This document shows, one piece after another, positions 22,690 to 29,367 of a stretch of 29,367 nt of DNA. Every line of letters begins with the position of its first letter. Position 1 is the stretch's first letter. Origin of the DNA: Liminaster sp045576355 (GTDB taxonomy: Bacteria > Bacteroidota > Bacteroidia > Bacteroidales > UBA3663); NCBI GenBank assembly GCA_045576355.1, contig JAZNGG010000006.1, forward strand, positions 1 to 29,367. Reading direction: 5' to 3'. The notes beneath the pieces were generated by a model. That model saw only the letters and a program-made list of their open reading frames with translations. It searched no databases and was not told where the DNA came from. Made by a program: the position numbers and the translations under genes.

Positions 22690-23556
22690 ATGCGCACACG
22701 TTTGTTGGGTCTTCCTTATACTTTAAACATACGTGGGAGACTTTTGGAACTGGATGAGCCGATGGTTATGGGGATTCTGAATGTAACTCCGGACTCCTTT
22801 TATGCATCCGGACGGCATTGTGCGGATGTAGAGGTCGCAAAGCGAGCCAAACAGATTGTCCATGAAGGAGGCCGTTTTATAGATGTTGGAGCATGTTCGA
22901 CACGACCCGGTGCAGCGGCTGTTTCAGCCGATCAAGAGATGGAACGTTTGTCCCGCGCTTTACCGATTATTCGGCAAGAGGCACCGGAAGCACTCTTGTC
23001 TGTTGATACCTTTCGTTCTGAAGTGGCCCGAGAGTGTGTCGAGCGCTGGGAATGTCACATGATCAATGACATCAGCGGAGGATCGATGGACGACAAAATG
23101 TTTGAAACGATTGCGTCGTTGAAAGTTCCCTATATCTTAACGCATATGCAAGGGACTCCTGCCACAATGCAGCAGATGACAGACTATCCGGAGGGGGTGT
23201 TAACCGAGGTGGTTAGATCGCTTTCGGGAAATATCGAAAGACTTCATCTTTTGGGTGTCCATGACATTATTGTCGATCCGGGGTTTGGTTTTGCTAAAAC
23301 TTTAGATCAGAATTATAGCCTTTTTGCATCTTTGGCAGACTTTTCGTTGTTAGATTGTCCGCTTTTGGTTGGTGTTTCACGAAAAAGCATGATCTATAAA
23401 CTGTTAGATACTGATGCAGATCATGCCCTTGTAGGAACGATTGTGCTCAATACGCTTGCATTGCAGTCCGGGGCCGATATTTTGCGCGTGCATGATGTAA
23501 AAGCCGCAGTCGATGCCATCCGCGTGAGTCAAAAAGTTAAATTAGCTCATGTGTGA
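22690..23556 (+). CDS. folP: Dihydropteroate synthase
   Basis: FolP condenses 6-hydroxymethyl-7,8-dihydropterin pyrophosphate with p-aminobenzoate in folate synthesis and is the target of sulfonamides. The 288-residue protein has the first signature MGILNVTPDSFYASG (residues 27-41) and the pterin/pABA site around IDVGACSTRPGA. It also has MINDISGG, LTHMQGTPATMQ, IVDPGFGFAKTLDQN and GVSRKSMIYKLL, all in TIM-barrel order. The loop after DSF reads YASGRH rather than the common SDGG. It is followed 73 nt later by cdaA with no terminator between, so the two are probably co-transcribed. Confidence 0.95.
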   Translation: MRTRLLGLPYTLNIRGRLLELDEPMVMGILNVTPDSFYASGRHCADVEVAKRAKQIVHEGGRFIDVGACSTRPGAAAVSADQEMERLSRALPIIRQEAPEALLSVDTFRSEVARECVERWECHMINDISGGSMDDKMFETIASLKVPYILTHMQGTPATMQQMTDYPEGVLTEVVRSLSGNIERLHLLGVHDIIVDPGFGFAKTLDQNYSLFASLADFSLLDCPLLVGVSRKSMIYKLLDTDADHALVGTIVLNTLALQSGADILRVHDVKAAVDAIRVSQKVKLAHV

Positions 23557-23629
23557 ACGATGGACGACAATTTGGAAACGACAAGAAAATATTTCCATAA
23601 CACATAATTAGAAAATTGTTAGTCGAGAT

Positions 23630-24397
23630 ATGGTTGATTTTGGAATTAAAGATTTTATAGATATTATCGTCGTCGCGATTTTTCTTTTTTATCTTTATAA
23701 GATGATGAAGCAAAACGGCACGATCAGTATCTTTATGGGCATTATCACGCTGATATTTGTATGGGTTTTGGTGTCTCAGGTCTTTCGAATGCGCCTTTTG
23801 GGTTCTATCATGGACAATGTATTCTCGGTCGGCGCCGTTGCCTTGGTGATTATCTTCCAGGATGAGATTCGTCACATGCTGATTCGCGTTGGGTCGCGTA
23901 ATCAGTGGCATTCCATTTTGCGATTTTTTGATAAGTCTCAAGTGCAGAAGGAAGAGGGAAATCAGGCCATAGATCGCATCGTTTTGGCTTGTAAGAATAT
24001 GGGAGAGCAGCGCTGTGGAGCTTTGATTGTGATGTCTCAATTGGATGATATGACCCCTTATGAGGCCACGGGAGAGCGCATGGATGCCGTCATTTCAACT
24101 CGTCTGATAGAGCAGATTTTCTATAAAAACACTCCGCTACATGATGGGGCGATGATCGTCTCTTCAGATTATCGCATCCGGGCTGCAGCGTGCATCTTGC
24201 CGGTCTCTCATGACCAGCGTATTCCCAAAGCCTGTGGTTTGCGTCATCGATCGGCTCTCGGAGTCAGCGAAGTGACAGATGCTAAGGTAATCGTGGTTTC
24301 GGAGGAGACCGGAAGTATCAGTTTGGCATATCGTGGTAAACTCCATCGCAACATCACTTTGGCTCGTCTGCAGGATCTTTTATTAAGCAAGAAATAA
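23630..24397 (+). CDS. cdaA: Diadenylate cyclase CdaA (c-di-AMP synthase)
   Basis: CdaA joins two ATP molecules into cyclic di-AMP, which controls potassium uptake, osmotic balance and cell-wall stability in many bacteria. The 255-residue protein has three N-terminal hydrophobic segments (about residues 8-24, 31-50, 60-76) and a DAC (DisA_N) domain. The catalytic motifs DGA (Asp172-Gly173-Ala174, in LHDGAMIV) and RHR (Arg205-His206-Arg207, in GLRHRSALG) are intact. It lies downstream of folP in the same direction and ends before a terminator. No CdaR/YbbR-type regulator gene lies next to it, unlike in Firmicutes. Confidence 0.94.
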   Translation: MVDFGIKDFIDIIVVAIFLFYLYKMMKQNGTISIFMGIITLIFVWVLVSQVFRMRLLGSIMDNVFSVGAVALVIIFQDEIRHMLIRVGSRNQWHSILRFFDKSQVQKEEGNQAIDRIVLACKNMGEQRCGALIVMSQLDDMTPYEATGERMDAVISTRLIEQIFYKNTPLHDGAMIVSSDYRIRAAACILPVSHDQRIPKACGLRHRSALGVSEVTDAKVIVVSEETGSISLAYRGKLHRNITLARLQDLLLSKK

Positions 24398-24432
24398 TCT
24401 TTTGGGAAGAGCGGGAAGGAATGTATTATTAT

Positions 24433-24467
24433 AAAAAGAGGATGTATCACACACCCTCTTTTTTTAT
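24433..24467 (+). terminator. Terminator of folP-cdaA
   Basis: AAAAAGAGG (24433-24441) pairs with CCTCTTTTT (24455-24463), followed by further T residues, about 36 nt after the cdaA stop codon. The 13-nt loop also contains partly complementary bases. Confidence 0.85.
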
Positions 24468-24577
24468 TTCTGTTAACCCCCAATCGGTTTTTAGATTTTT
24501 AGTATGTTTGTCTGAAAAGATTTTTTAAGTAATATGGAGATCTAATGACCGATTTTAGGTTAAAGATCAAATCAATA

Positions 24578-25267
24578 TTAAAAGGTATATTCGCAATTGG
24601 ATTCTGAAGCGTCTTGAGCATACGCAGAGGTGACATTGATTATGATTTTTCCGTCATTGGGTGTAACTCCGCTTTTTCGGATATCATCCGGGTTAAGGCG
24701 GTATGAAATAATGTTGGTGATGTTATCTGTCCCGGTAGTTCCGTTGCTGAATTTTACATAAAGAGTGTCATTGCCGCTGTGGTCAATATAGGCATTGACA
24801 GATGATAGGGGGGCAATTCTGCTCATATACATGTTGAAAGGAATATTCAGATATCCGTTGGCTGCCCATACATCAAAAATCTTCAACACCGGAAAGTTCT
24901 TAAGCGTATCCGGTTGCTGAGTAAAACCGGAAGTGATCACCGGAGAAATATAATCTTCGATGAGTTTTACGGTATAAGTCTCTTTGACATTTTCCCGATC
25001 AAATATCTCTCCTAATACTTTGACATATCCATAAATGCGTTCAGGATAACTGCCGTCTTTATATGCGATGACCGATGGATTGGTGGCATATAGAGTTATG
25101 CCGTTGTCAGTCAGCAGTCTGGAGGTCATCGCATAATCTCCGGGAACTGTGAGGTAGGCTGCAAAATCGTAATACGATTCGGCATCATTATCATCGTCAA
25201 TACATGAGGCAAACGCACCGCATAGGAGAGCACATAATATCCAAAAGCCGTAATTGATTTTTTTCAT
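24578..25267 (-). CDS. NigD-like lipoprotein
   Basis: The 229-residue protein starts with a lipoprotein signal (MKKINYGFWILCALLCGAFA, then SC). The acidic run IDDDND right after the cysteine resembles the Bacteroidota signal for export to the cell surface. The body matches NigD-like proteins in layout: an N-terminal beta domain with YGYVKVLGE, then FPVLKIFDVWAANGYLNIPF, whose D-W/W-x-x-NYLNI-type core is the most recognisable family block. NigD was named for a bacteriocin-associated operon in Prevotella, but most family members have no known role. It stands alone with its own promoter and no NigC-like neighbour. Confidence 0.75.
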   Translation of the reverse strand: MKKINYGFWILCALLCGAFASCIDDDNDAESYYDFAAYLTVPGDYAMTSRLLTDNGITLYATNPSVIAYKDGSYPERIYGYVKVLGEIFDRENVKETYTVKLIEDYISPVITSGFTQQPDTLKNFPVLKIFDVWAANGYLNIPFNMYMSRIAPLSSVNAYIDHSGNDTLYVKFSNGTTGTDNITNIISYRLNPDDIRKSGVTPNDGKIIINVTSAYAQDASESNCEYTF

Positions 25268-25365
25268 TGTTTTGTCTGTTTGTTTTTATAGTTAATAATC
25301 TGTTTTGAAGAAGAATGAAATGAGATTTAACGTCTCGCTCAGGTGTTGAGGTCTTTTTCTCGATG

Positions 25366-25397
25366 CAAAGATAATATATGCACATCGATTTGCCAAA
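25366..25397 (-). promoter_or_regulatory. Promoter of the NigD-like gene
   Basis: On the minus strand TTTG (25397-25394), a 20-nt spacer and TATCTTTG (25373-25366) match both consensus boxes. Transcription would start near 25358, about 90 nt before the start codon. Confidence 0.8.
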
Positions 25398-25471
25398 TTC
25401 TGACTCTTGTTACCCCTATGATTTAAGTTTTCTTCGCATATGGAAGGATTACAGATTTTTCGTTTTCGATG

Positions 25472-25508
25472 GTTGTCAAGGAAAAGGATCTTTGCCCTCT
25501 TTGACAAC
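25472..25508. repeat. Inverted repeat between divergent promoters
   Basis: GTTGTCAA (25472-25479) and TTGACAAC (25501-25508) are perfectly complementary with 21 nt between. They lie about 75 nt upstream of the NigD-like promoter and about 65 nt upstream of the gdhA promoter. This could be an operator half-site pair or a simple hairpin; no transcript is known to cross it. Confidence 0.45.
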
Positions 25509-25574
25509 TGAAGAATGCAAAAATGACATTTTGCTAATTTTAAAGTGCTGGCTTGGTAATTTTTGAAGTTTGCA

Positions 25575-25605
25575 TTGGCTATTTCGTGCGTTGAGAGTAT
25601 ATTTG
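25575..25605 (+). promoter_or_regulatory. Promoter of gdhA
   Basis: TTG at 25575-25577, a 20-nt spacer and TATATTTG at 25598-25605 match the Bacteroidota consensus. Transcription would start near 25612 and leave a leader of about 135 nt. Confidence 0.8.
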
Positions 25606-25746
25606 TACAAGCAAAGTGTAAGTTTGAGATCCTCTTGATTTTGCCTTTGTGCTTGAAGTATGAATGCAGATATAGAGACTTAAAGGCATCATCAGATAGA
25701 CCTCTATAACACCGCAAATGACCGTTTAATCTAAAAATAGACAATC

Positions 25747-27087
25747 ATGATGAACATTGATGCCATTATGACTTCACTCGAAGCAAAGCACCCGGGTGAG
25801 TTCGAGTATCTTCAGGCTGTAAAAGAGGTGCTGATTTCCATACAAGATGTTTATGCCCTCCATCCGGAGTTTGAACAGGAGGGCTTGATCGAGCGGATTG
25901 TGGAGCCGGAGAGGGTGATCATATTCCGTGTGCCCTGGGTAGATGATCATAATCGTGTACAAGTTAATTTGGGCTATCGTGTGCAGTTTAATTCAGCCAT
26001 AGGCCCCTATAAAGGAGGATTGCGTTTTCATGCTTCGGTCAATCTTTCTATATTGAAATTCCTTGCATTTGAACAGACTTTTAAAAACGCATTGACCACC
26101 CTGCCGATGGGAGGGGGCAAAGGCGGCTCGGACTTCTCTCCTTTTGGAAAGAGCCGAGGCGAAGTGATGCGTTTTTGTCAGTCATTTATGAATGAACTCT
26201 ATCGCCACATTGGTCCGGAAATAGACGTTCCTGCGGGAGACATCGGTGTCGGCGGTCGGGAGATCGGGTTCCTCTTTGGACAATATAAAAAACTGACCCG
26301 AGACTTTTCCGGAGTCCTAACCGGCAAAAATCTGGAGTTTGGAGGATCGCTCGTCCGTCCGGAAGCGACCGGATTTGGTGCACTCTATTTTGTCAGCGAG
26401 ATGCTTCAGCGTGCAGGTCATGACTTAAAGGGAAAGACGGTTGCTATCTCCGGATTTGGCAATGTGGCATGGGGTGCAGCTACCAAAGCGACTCAGCTGG
26501 GAGCTAAAGTAGTCACTATCTCCGGTCCGGATGGCTATATCTATGACCCTTCCGGCATCAGTGGGGAGAAGATAGACTTTATGCTTGAACTACGTGCTTC
26601 CGGCAATGACATCGTTTCACCCTATGCTCAGCGATTCTCGGAGAGTCGGTTTATCCCGGGCAGACGCCCTTGGGAGGTAAAAGTCGATATTGCATTGCCC
26701 TGCGCTACGCAAAACGAATTGGATGAATCTGATGCCCGAGCCTTGATCGATAATGGAGTGCTCTGTGTCGGTGAGATTTCCAATATGGGGTGCACTTTAG
26801 AGGCCATGGAGTTTTTCCTCCGCAATCGTATCCTCTATGCTCCCGGCAAGGCTGCCAATGCCGGAGGAGTTGCCACATCCGGCTTGGAGATGACGCAAAA
26901 CGCGATGCACCTCGGATGGTCGGCTGAAGATGTAGATAAACGTTTACACCGCATCATGCACAGTATCCATCAGCAGTGTGTCACCTATGGTCGTCAGCCC
27001 GATGGATACATCGATTATGTCAAAGGGGCTAATGTCGCCGGATTTATGAAAGTGGCTAAGGCTATGATGGCACAAGGTGTGGTCTGA
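25747..27087 (+). CDS. gdhA: Glutamate dehydrogenase
   Basis: GdhA interconverts L-glutamate with 2-oxoglutarate and ammonia using NAD(P)H, and is a main route of amino-acid fermentation in Porphyromonas-type bacteria. The 446-residue hexameric-type enzyme has the substrate block YKGGLRFH, catalytic Lys125 in LPMGGGKGGSDF, DVPAGDIGVGGREIG, and the Rossmann loop SGFGNVAWGAA. The motif EISNMGCTLEA replaces the common EGANMP type; I recall the same NMGCT form from the P. gingivalis enzyme, to which this protein looks close from end to end. Two adjacent ATG codons are possible starts; the second, at 25750, aligns best with that enzyme. NAD versus NADP preference cannot be settled from sequence here. 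Confidence 0.95.
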   Translation: MMNIDAIMTSLEAKHPGEFEYLQAVKEVLISIQDVYALHPEFEQEGLIERIVEPERVIIFRVPWVDDHNRVQVNLGYRVQFNSAIGPYKGGLRFHASVNLSILKFLAFEQTFKNALTTLPMGGGKGGSDFSPFGKSRGEVMRFCQSFMNELYRHIGPEIDVPAGDIGVGGREIGFLFGQYKKLTRDFSGVLTGKNLEFGGSLVRPEATGFGALYFVSEMLQRAGHDLKGKTVAISGFGNVAWGAATKATQLGAKVVTISGPDGYIYDPSGISGEKIDFMLELRASGNDIVSPYAQRFSESRFIPGRRPWEVKVDIALPCATQNELDESDARALIDNGVLCVGEISNMGCTLEAMEFFLRNRILYAPGKAANAGGVATSGLEMTQNAMHLGWSAEDVDKRLHRIMHSIHQQCVTYGRQPDGYIDYVKGANVAGFMKVAKAMMAQGVV

Positions 27088-27128
27088 TCGAGACAAAACT
27101 TTTCGCAAAACGTTTTGTTATAGTGTTT

Positions 27129-27190
27129 TTTTTATTCGTTGGGGCATTGAAAGATTGAAACGAGAGATTCAGTGCTTCAACGAATAAAAA
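27129..27190 (+). terminator. Long 23-bp stem-loop in the gdhA 3' region
   Basis: The left arm 27129-27151 (starting TTTTTATTCGTTG) pairs with the right arm 27168-27190 (ending CAACGAATAAAAA) over 23 positions, with a 16-nt loop. Three pairs are G-U and are possible only in plus-strand RNA. It follows the gdhA stop by about 40 nt, after a weaker small stem (ACAAAAC/GTTTTGT) and an eight-T run. It is not a textbook terminator, because the T-rich tract is on the 5' side. It may instead define or protect the gdhA mRNA end. Confidence 0.6.
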
Positions 27191-27200
27191 CGTAGATTTT

Positions 27201-27231
27201 TTGTCTATATAGATAAAAATTATTACCTTTG
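27201..27231 (+). promoter_or_regulatory. Promoter of the ABC-F gene
   Basis: TTG at 27201-27203 within a T run, a 20-nt spacer and TACCTTTG at 27224-27231 fit both consensus boxes. Predicted start near 27238, about 28 nt before the ATG. Confidence 0.8.
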
Positions 27232-27266
27232 CACCTCATTTTTACGTCCCCTTACAATAATTTTCT

Positions 27267-28886
27267 ATGATAGCAGTCAATAATCTTTGCGTTCAGTTTG
27301 GTAAACGCATCCTTTTTCAAGATGTAAACTTGAAGTTTGTGCCGGGTAATTGTTATGGCATCATCGGTGCCAATGGCGCCGGCAAATCCACCTTCTTAAG
27401 AGTCCTTTCCGGGCAATTGGAGGCAACTCGAGGTGATGTCACTATGGCTCCGGGTGAGCGTCTTAGCGTCCTCGATCAGAACCACTTTGCCTATGACGAA
27501 TATACGGTCTTGGACACCGTTTTGAGAGGTAATACTGTGCTCTATGACATCATGGAGGAGAAAAACAAACTCTACGAAAAGAGTGACTTCAGTGATGAGG
27601 ATGGTATCCGATTGGCAGAGTTGGAAGAGAAGTTTGCTGAGATGGATGGATGGAACGCAGAGAGTGATGCTGCCAACCTTCTCTCCGGTCTCGGCATCAA
27701 AGAGTCTCTGCACTACATGATGATGAAGGATATCCCTGCCAAGCAGAAAGTGCGTGTCATGCTCGCCAAAGCCCTATTTGGTAATCCTGACAACCTCCTT
27801 CTCGATGAGCCTACCAATGACCTTGACCTGGAGACTGTGGCATGGCTGGAAAACTATCTTTCCAACTGTGAGCAGACCGTGCTTGTGGTGAGTCACGACC
27901 GTCACTTCCTGGACTCGGTTTGTACGCATACGGTCGATATTGACTTCATGAAGTGTTCGCTTTTTGCCGGCAATTACTCCTTTTGGTATGAAAGTTCTCA
28001 GCTCGCTTTGCGTCAGCAGCAAATGGCCAATAAGAAAGCTGAAGAGAAACGTAAGGAACTTATGGAGTTTATCCAGCGATTTTCTGCCAATGTGGCTAAA
28101 TCTAAGCAGACCACCAGCCGCAAGAAGATGCTTGAAAAGCTCAATGTTGAAGAGATTCAGCCTTCATCCCGTCGCTATCCCGGCATTATTTTCACACCTG
28201 CCCGTGAGACCGGTACCAAGATTCTCGAAGTGCATGGACTCGGTAAAGTGGTCGAGGGGACACAGCTCTTTAAGGATGTCAATTTCCAGATCGAGAGAGA
28301 TGATAAAGTGGTATTTTTGAGCCATGATCCTCGTGCGATGACAGCTTTCTTTGAGATTATCAATGGTAATGATAAGGATCATGAGGGTACTTTCGATTGG
28401 GGACAGACCATCACGACAGCCTATTTGCCTTTGGATAACTCTTCGTTTTTCAACACCGATTTCAACATGATCGACTGGCTCACCCAGTTCAGTGAGGATA
28501 CCAGTGAGATCTACATCAAGGGCTTCTTGGGTCGTATGCTTTTCAGCGGTGAGGAGATCTTAAAGAAAGCAACAGTCCTCTCGGGAGGAGAAAAGATGCG
28601 TTGCATGATCGCCCGCATGATGATGAAAAATGCTAACACTCTGATCCTTGACTCTCCGACTAACCACCTTGACTTGGAGTCTATCCAGGCATTCAATAAC
28701 AACTTGAAGACCTTTAAGGGTGTCATATTGATGTCGAGCCATGACCACGAGTTTATTCAGACCATCTGTAATCGTGTGATCGAACTCACTCCTAACGGCA
28801 TCATCGACAAGCGCATTGAGTTTGACGACTACATCTCTGATGAGCGTATCGCTGCGCAGCGTCAACGTCTCTATGGAGAAGGTTGA
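27267..28886 (+). CDS. ABC-F family ATPase, YbiT-like, with a degenerate second ATP site
   Basis: ABC-F proteins are soluble twin-ATPase factors that act on the ribosome. The 539-residue protein resembles E. coli YbiT: the inter-domain linker has RFSANVAKSKQTTSRKKMLE and the C-terminus has ELTPNGIIDK. In the first domain Walker A is intact (GANGAGKST, Lys40), as is Walker B (LLLDEPTND, Asp180-Glu181), but the LSGGQ signature is replaced by IPAKQK (156-161). In the second domain the P-loop is lost (FLSHDPRAMTAFF, residues 350-362) and the catalytic glutamate is serine (LILDSPTNHLD, Ser463), but the signature LSGGE (438-442) is kept. The residues left would form one consensus composite ATP site. 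I recall similar sequences in other Bacteroidales, so this is probably a lineage trait, not decay. Confidence 0.9.
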   Translation: MIAVNNLCVQFGKRILFQDVNLKFVPGNCYGIIGANGAGKSTFLRVLSGQLEATRGDVTMAPGERLSVLDQNHFAYDEYTVLDTVLRGNTVLYDIMEEKNKLYEKSDFSDEDGIRLAELEEKFAEMDGWNAESDAANLLSGLGIKESLHYMMMKDIPAKQKVRVMLAKALFGNPDNLLLDEPTNDLDLETVAWLENYLSNCEQTVLVVSHDRHFLDSVCTHTVDIDFMKCSLFAGNYSFWYESSQLALRQQQMANKKAEEKRKELMEFIQRFSANVAKSKQTTSRKKMLEKLNVEEIQPSSRRYPGIIFTPARETGTKILEVHGLGKVVEGTQLFKDVNFQIERDDKVVFLSHDPRAMTAFFEIINGNDKDHEGTFDWGQTITTAYLPLDNSSFFNTDFNMIDWLTQFSEDTSEIYIKGFLGRMLFSGEEILKKATVLSGGEKMRCMIARMMMKNANTLILDSPTNHLDLESIQAFNNNLKTFKGVILMSSHDHEFIQTICNRVIELTPNGIIDKRIEFDDYISDERIAAQRQRLYGEG

Positions 28887-28948
28887 GATCTTCTCCGTCT
28901 GAGTCTATCTATCGATCGTCTCAAATCATTTTATTTACTATTTCATAA

Positions 28949-28984
28949 GGAGGGTGTCTCAAAACGAGGCATCCTCTTCTCTTT
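28949..28984 (+). terminator. Terminator of the ABC-F gene
   Basis: GAGGGTGTCTC (28950-28960) pairs with GAGGCATCCTC (28966-28976) using two G-U pairs and a 5-nt loop, followed by TTCTCTTT. It lies about 63 nt after the stop codon. Confidence 0.75.
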
Positions 28985-29235
28985 GCTTCCTAAACGTCTT
29001 AAAAGGAAAGCTTATTTCGACTTTTCTGACTAATGGACAAAAAGCGGAAAGATCTAAGCATGTCTAAGGAGTTACTTCATCCCGTCATAGGGCCTGTCAA
29101 TAAAGAGAATATATTTTGCAATAATTAACGTCTAAATGTAATTCATACATGCCAGTGGCTGTAGTGTCGCCCATGAGTTTTTGTAGATAGTAAAAGTGTG
29201 ATGCCTTATGAGATAATGGATGGATGAAAATTATT
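28985..29235. other. Intergenic stretch without recognisable features
   Basis: I see no credible coding frame, RNA gene or strong promoter here. TATATTTTG near 29128 is one base too long for a TAnnTTTG box. Together with the hairpin at 29261 it could mark a small RNA, but nothing else supports that. Confidence 0.4.
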
Positions 29236-29250
29236 ACTGTCCGCTAAACA
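29236..29250. repeat. Possible insertion-sequence end
   Basis: ACTGTCCGCTAAACA shares about 12 of 15 positions with the repeat ends at 88-96 and 132-140 (GCTGTCCGG + TAAAA type). It lies just outside the possible gene end at the right edge. Confidence 0.3.
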
Positions 29251-29260
29251 TAGACATCCC

Positions 29261-29301
29261 CATCCCAACTCTTTGTAACACAGGAGTTGGGATGTTTTAT
29301 T
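29261..29301 (+). terminator. Strong hairpin with T-run near the right edge
   Basis: CATCCCAACTC (29261-29271) pairs perfectly with GAGTTGGGATG (29284-29294), followed by TTTTATT on the plus strand. The plus-strand transcript it would end is unclear, because the ABC-F gene already has a terminator at 28949-28984. Confidence 0.7.
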
Positions 29302-29367
29302 ACTTGCGACAAGCCCCCACTTCAGTTTTCTTAGGAGTCTGGAGGCGATTCTGCCGCATCTTCAAGC
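29300..29367 (-). CDS. Possible C-terminal end of a gene cut by the window edge
   Basis: On the minus strand a frame is open from the window edge to TAA at 29300-29302 and would encode LKMRQNRLQTPKKTEVGAC followed by RK. The basic composition and the nearby TIR-like sequence would suit a transposase tail. The fragment is too short to identify and the plus strand is also open here. Confidence 0.2.
   Translation of the reverse strand, partial: LKMRQNRLQTPKKTEVGACRK

Larger units (their letters stand above)
25268..25746. other. Divergent promoter region between the NigD-like gene and gdhA
   Basis: This 479-nt AT-rich stretch holds a well-matched minus-strand promoter (25366-25397), an 8-bp inverted repeat (25472-25508) and a well-matched plus-strand promoter (25575-25605) that leaves a gdhA leader of about 135 nt. 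Open frames exist on both strands, but they run through the promoters and look like no known protein. Confidence 0.6.

Noticed and set aside
25292..25744. 150-codon minus-strand frame in the gdhA upstream spacer
   Set aside because: It covers both divergent promoters and the inverted repeat, lacks any recognisable domain and is typical of AT-rich non-coding sequence.
28985..29301. Small RNA gene ended by the hairpin at 29261
   Set aside because: There is no good promoter and no resemblance to 6S, SRP RNA or tmRNA. The hairpin alone is not enough.

Overview
The window reads as chromosomal core sequence of a Bacteroidota bacterium, most likely Bacteroidales and Porphyromonas-like. Five things support this. 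Most promoters fit the Bacteroidota pattern (-33 TTG/TTTG, 19-20 nt spacer, -7 TAnnTTTG) and Shine-Dalgarno sequences are weak. Porin_O_P, NigD-like, DUF3127 and NfeD/flotillin genes typical of the phylum are present. The glutamate dehydrogenase resembles, from memory, the Porphyromonas gingivalis enzyme over its whole length. folP-cdaA and rsfS-ftsH-cdsA are clustered as in relatives. No tRNA, rRNA, CRISPR array or complete mobile element was seen.

Layout. (1) 1-333: non-coding edge with inverted repeats, then the porin terminator. (2) 334-5121: an outer-membrane Porin_O_P gene and two SLC13/DASS anion transporters, divergent around 3232-3645. (3) 5399-6265: signal peptidase I, flanked by repeat-rich spacers. 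(4) 6965-10407: rsfS-ftsH-cdsA on the minus strand. (5) 10616-11011: a plus-strand DUF3127 OB-fold protein ending in an SSB-like tip. (6) 11220-20056: seven tightly spaced minus-strand genes in transcription order nadE, an unrecognised helical protein, an iron-sulfur flavoprotein-like gene, an amidase, an MCE protein, proC and fused spmA-spmB; probably one operon of about 8.8 kb. (7) 20418-22476: nfeD-like then flotillin-like (minus). (8) 22690-24397: folP and the diadenylate cyclase cdaA (plus). (9) 24578-25267: NigD-like lipoprotein (minus). (10) 25747-28886: gdhA and a YbiT-like ABC-F gene (plus), separated by a long hairpin. (11) 28887-29367: terminators and a possible insertion-sequence end.

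Functionally this is mostly housekeeping: membrane protein quality control and export (ftsH, lepB), phospholipid synthesis (cdsA), cell wall and envelope (amidase, MCE, flotillin/NfeD), cofactors (nadE, folP), c-di-AMP signalling (cdaA), ribosome control (rsfS, ABC-F), and amino-acid and dicarboxylate metabolism (gdhA, proC, DASS transporters).

The least explained material is a family of intergenic composite repeats at about 1415-1560, 5240-5375, 6630-6805 and 11079-11190. Each has a telomere-like run of GGGG tracts with TTGA/TTTA spacers, then a tiny hairpin GGGC-NNN-GCCC whose stem and loop vary in a compensatory way, then a TG-TTTGG or ATGGC-rich tail. A 22-bp tandem array and a scattered motif of about 30 nt lie in the same spacers. 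Other points of interest are the DUF3127 SSB-like tail, an ABC-F protein with one consensus composite ATP site and one decayed site, and a 23-bp stem after gdhA whose wobble pairs suit only the plus-strand RNA.
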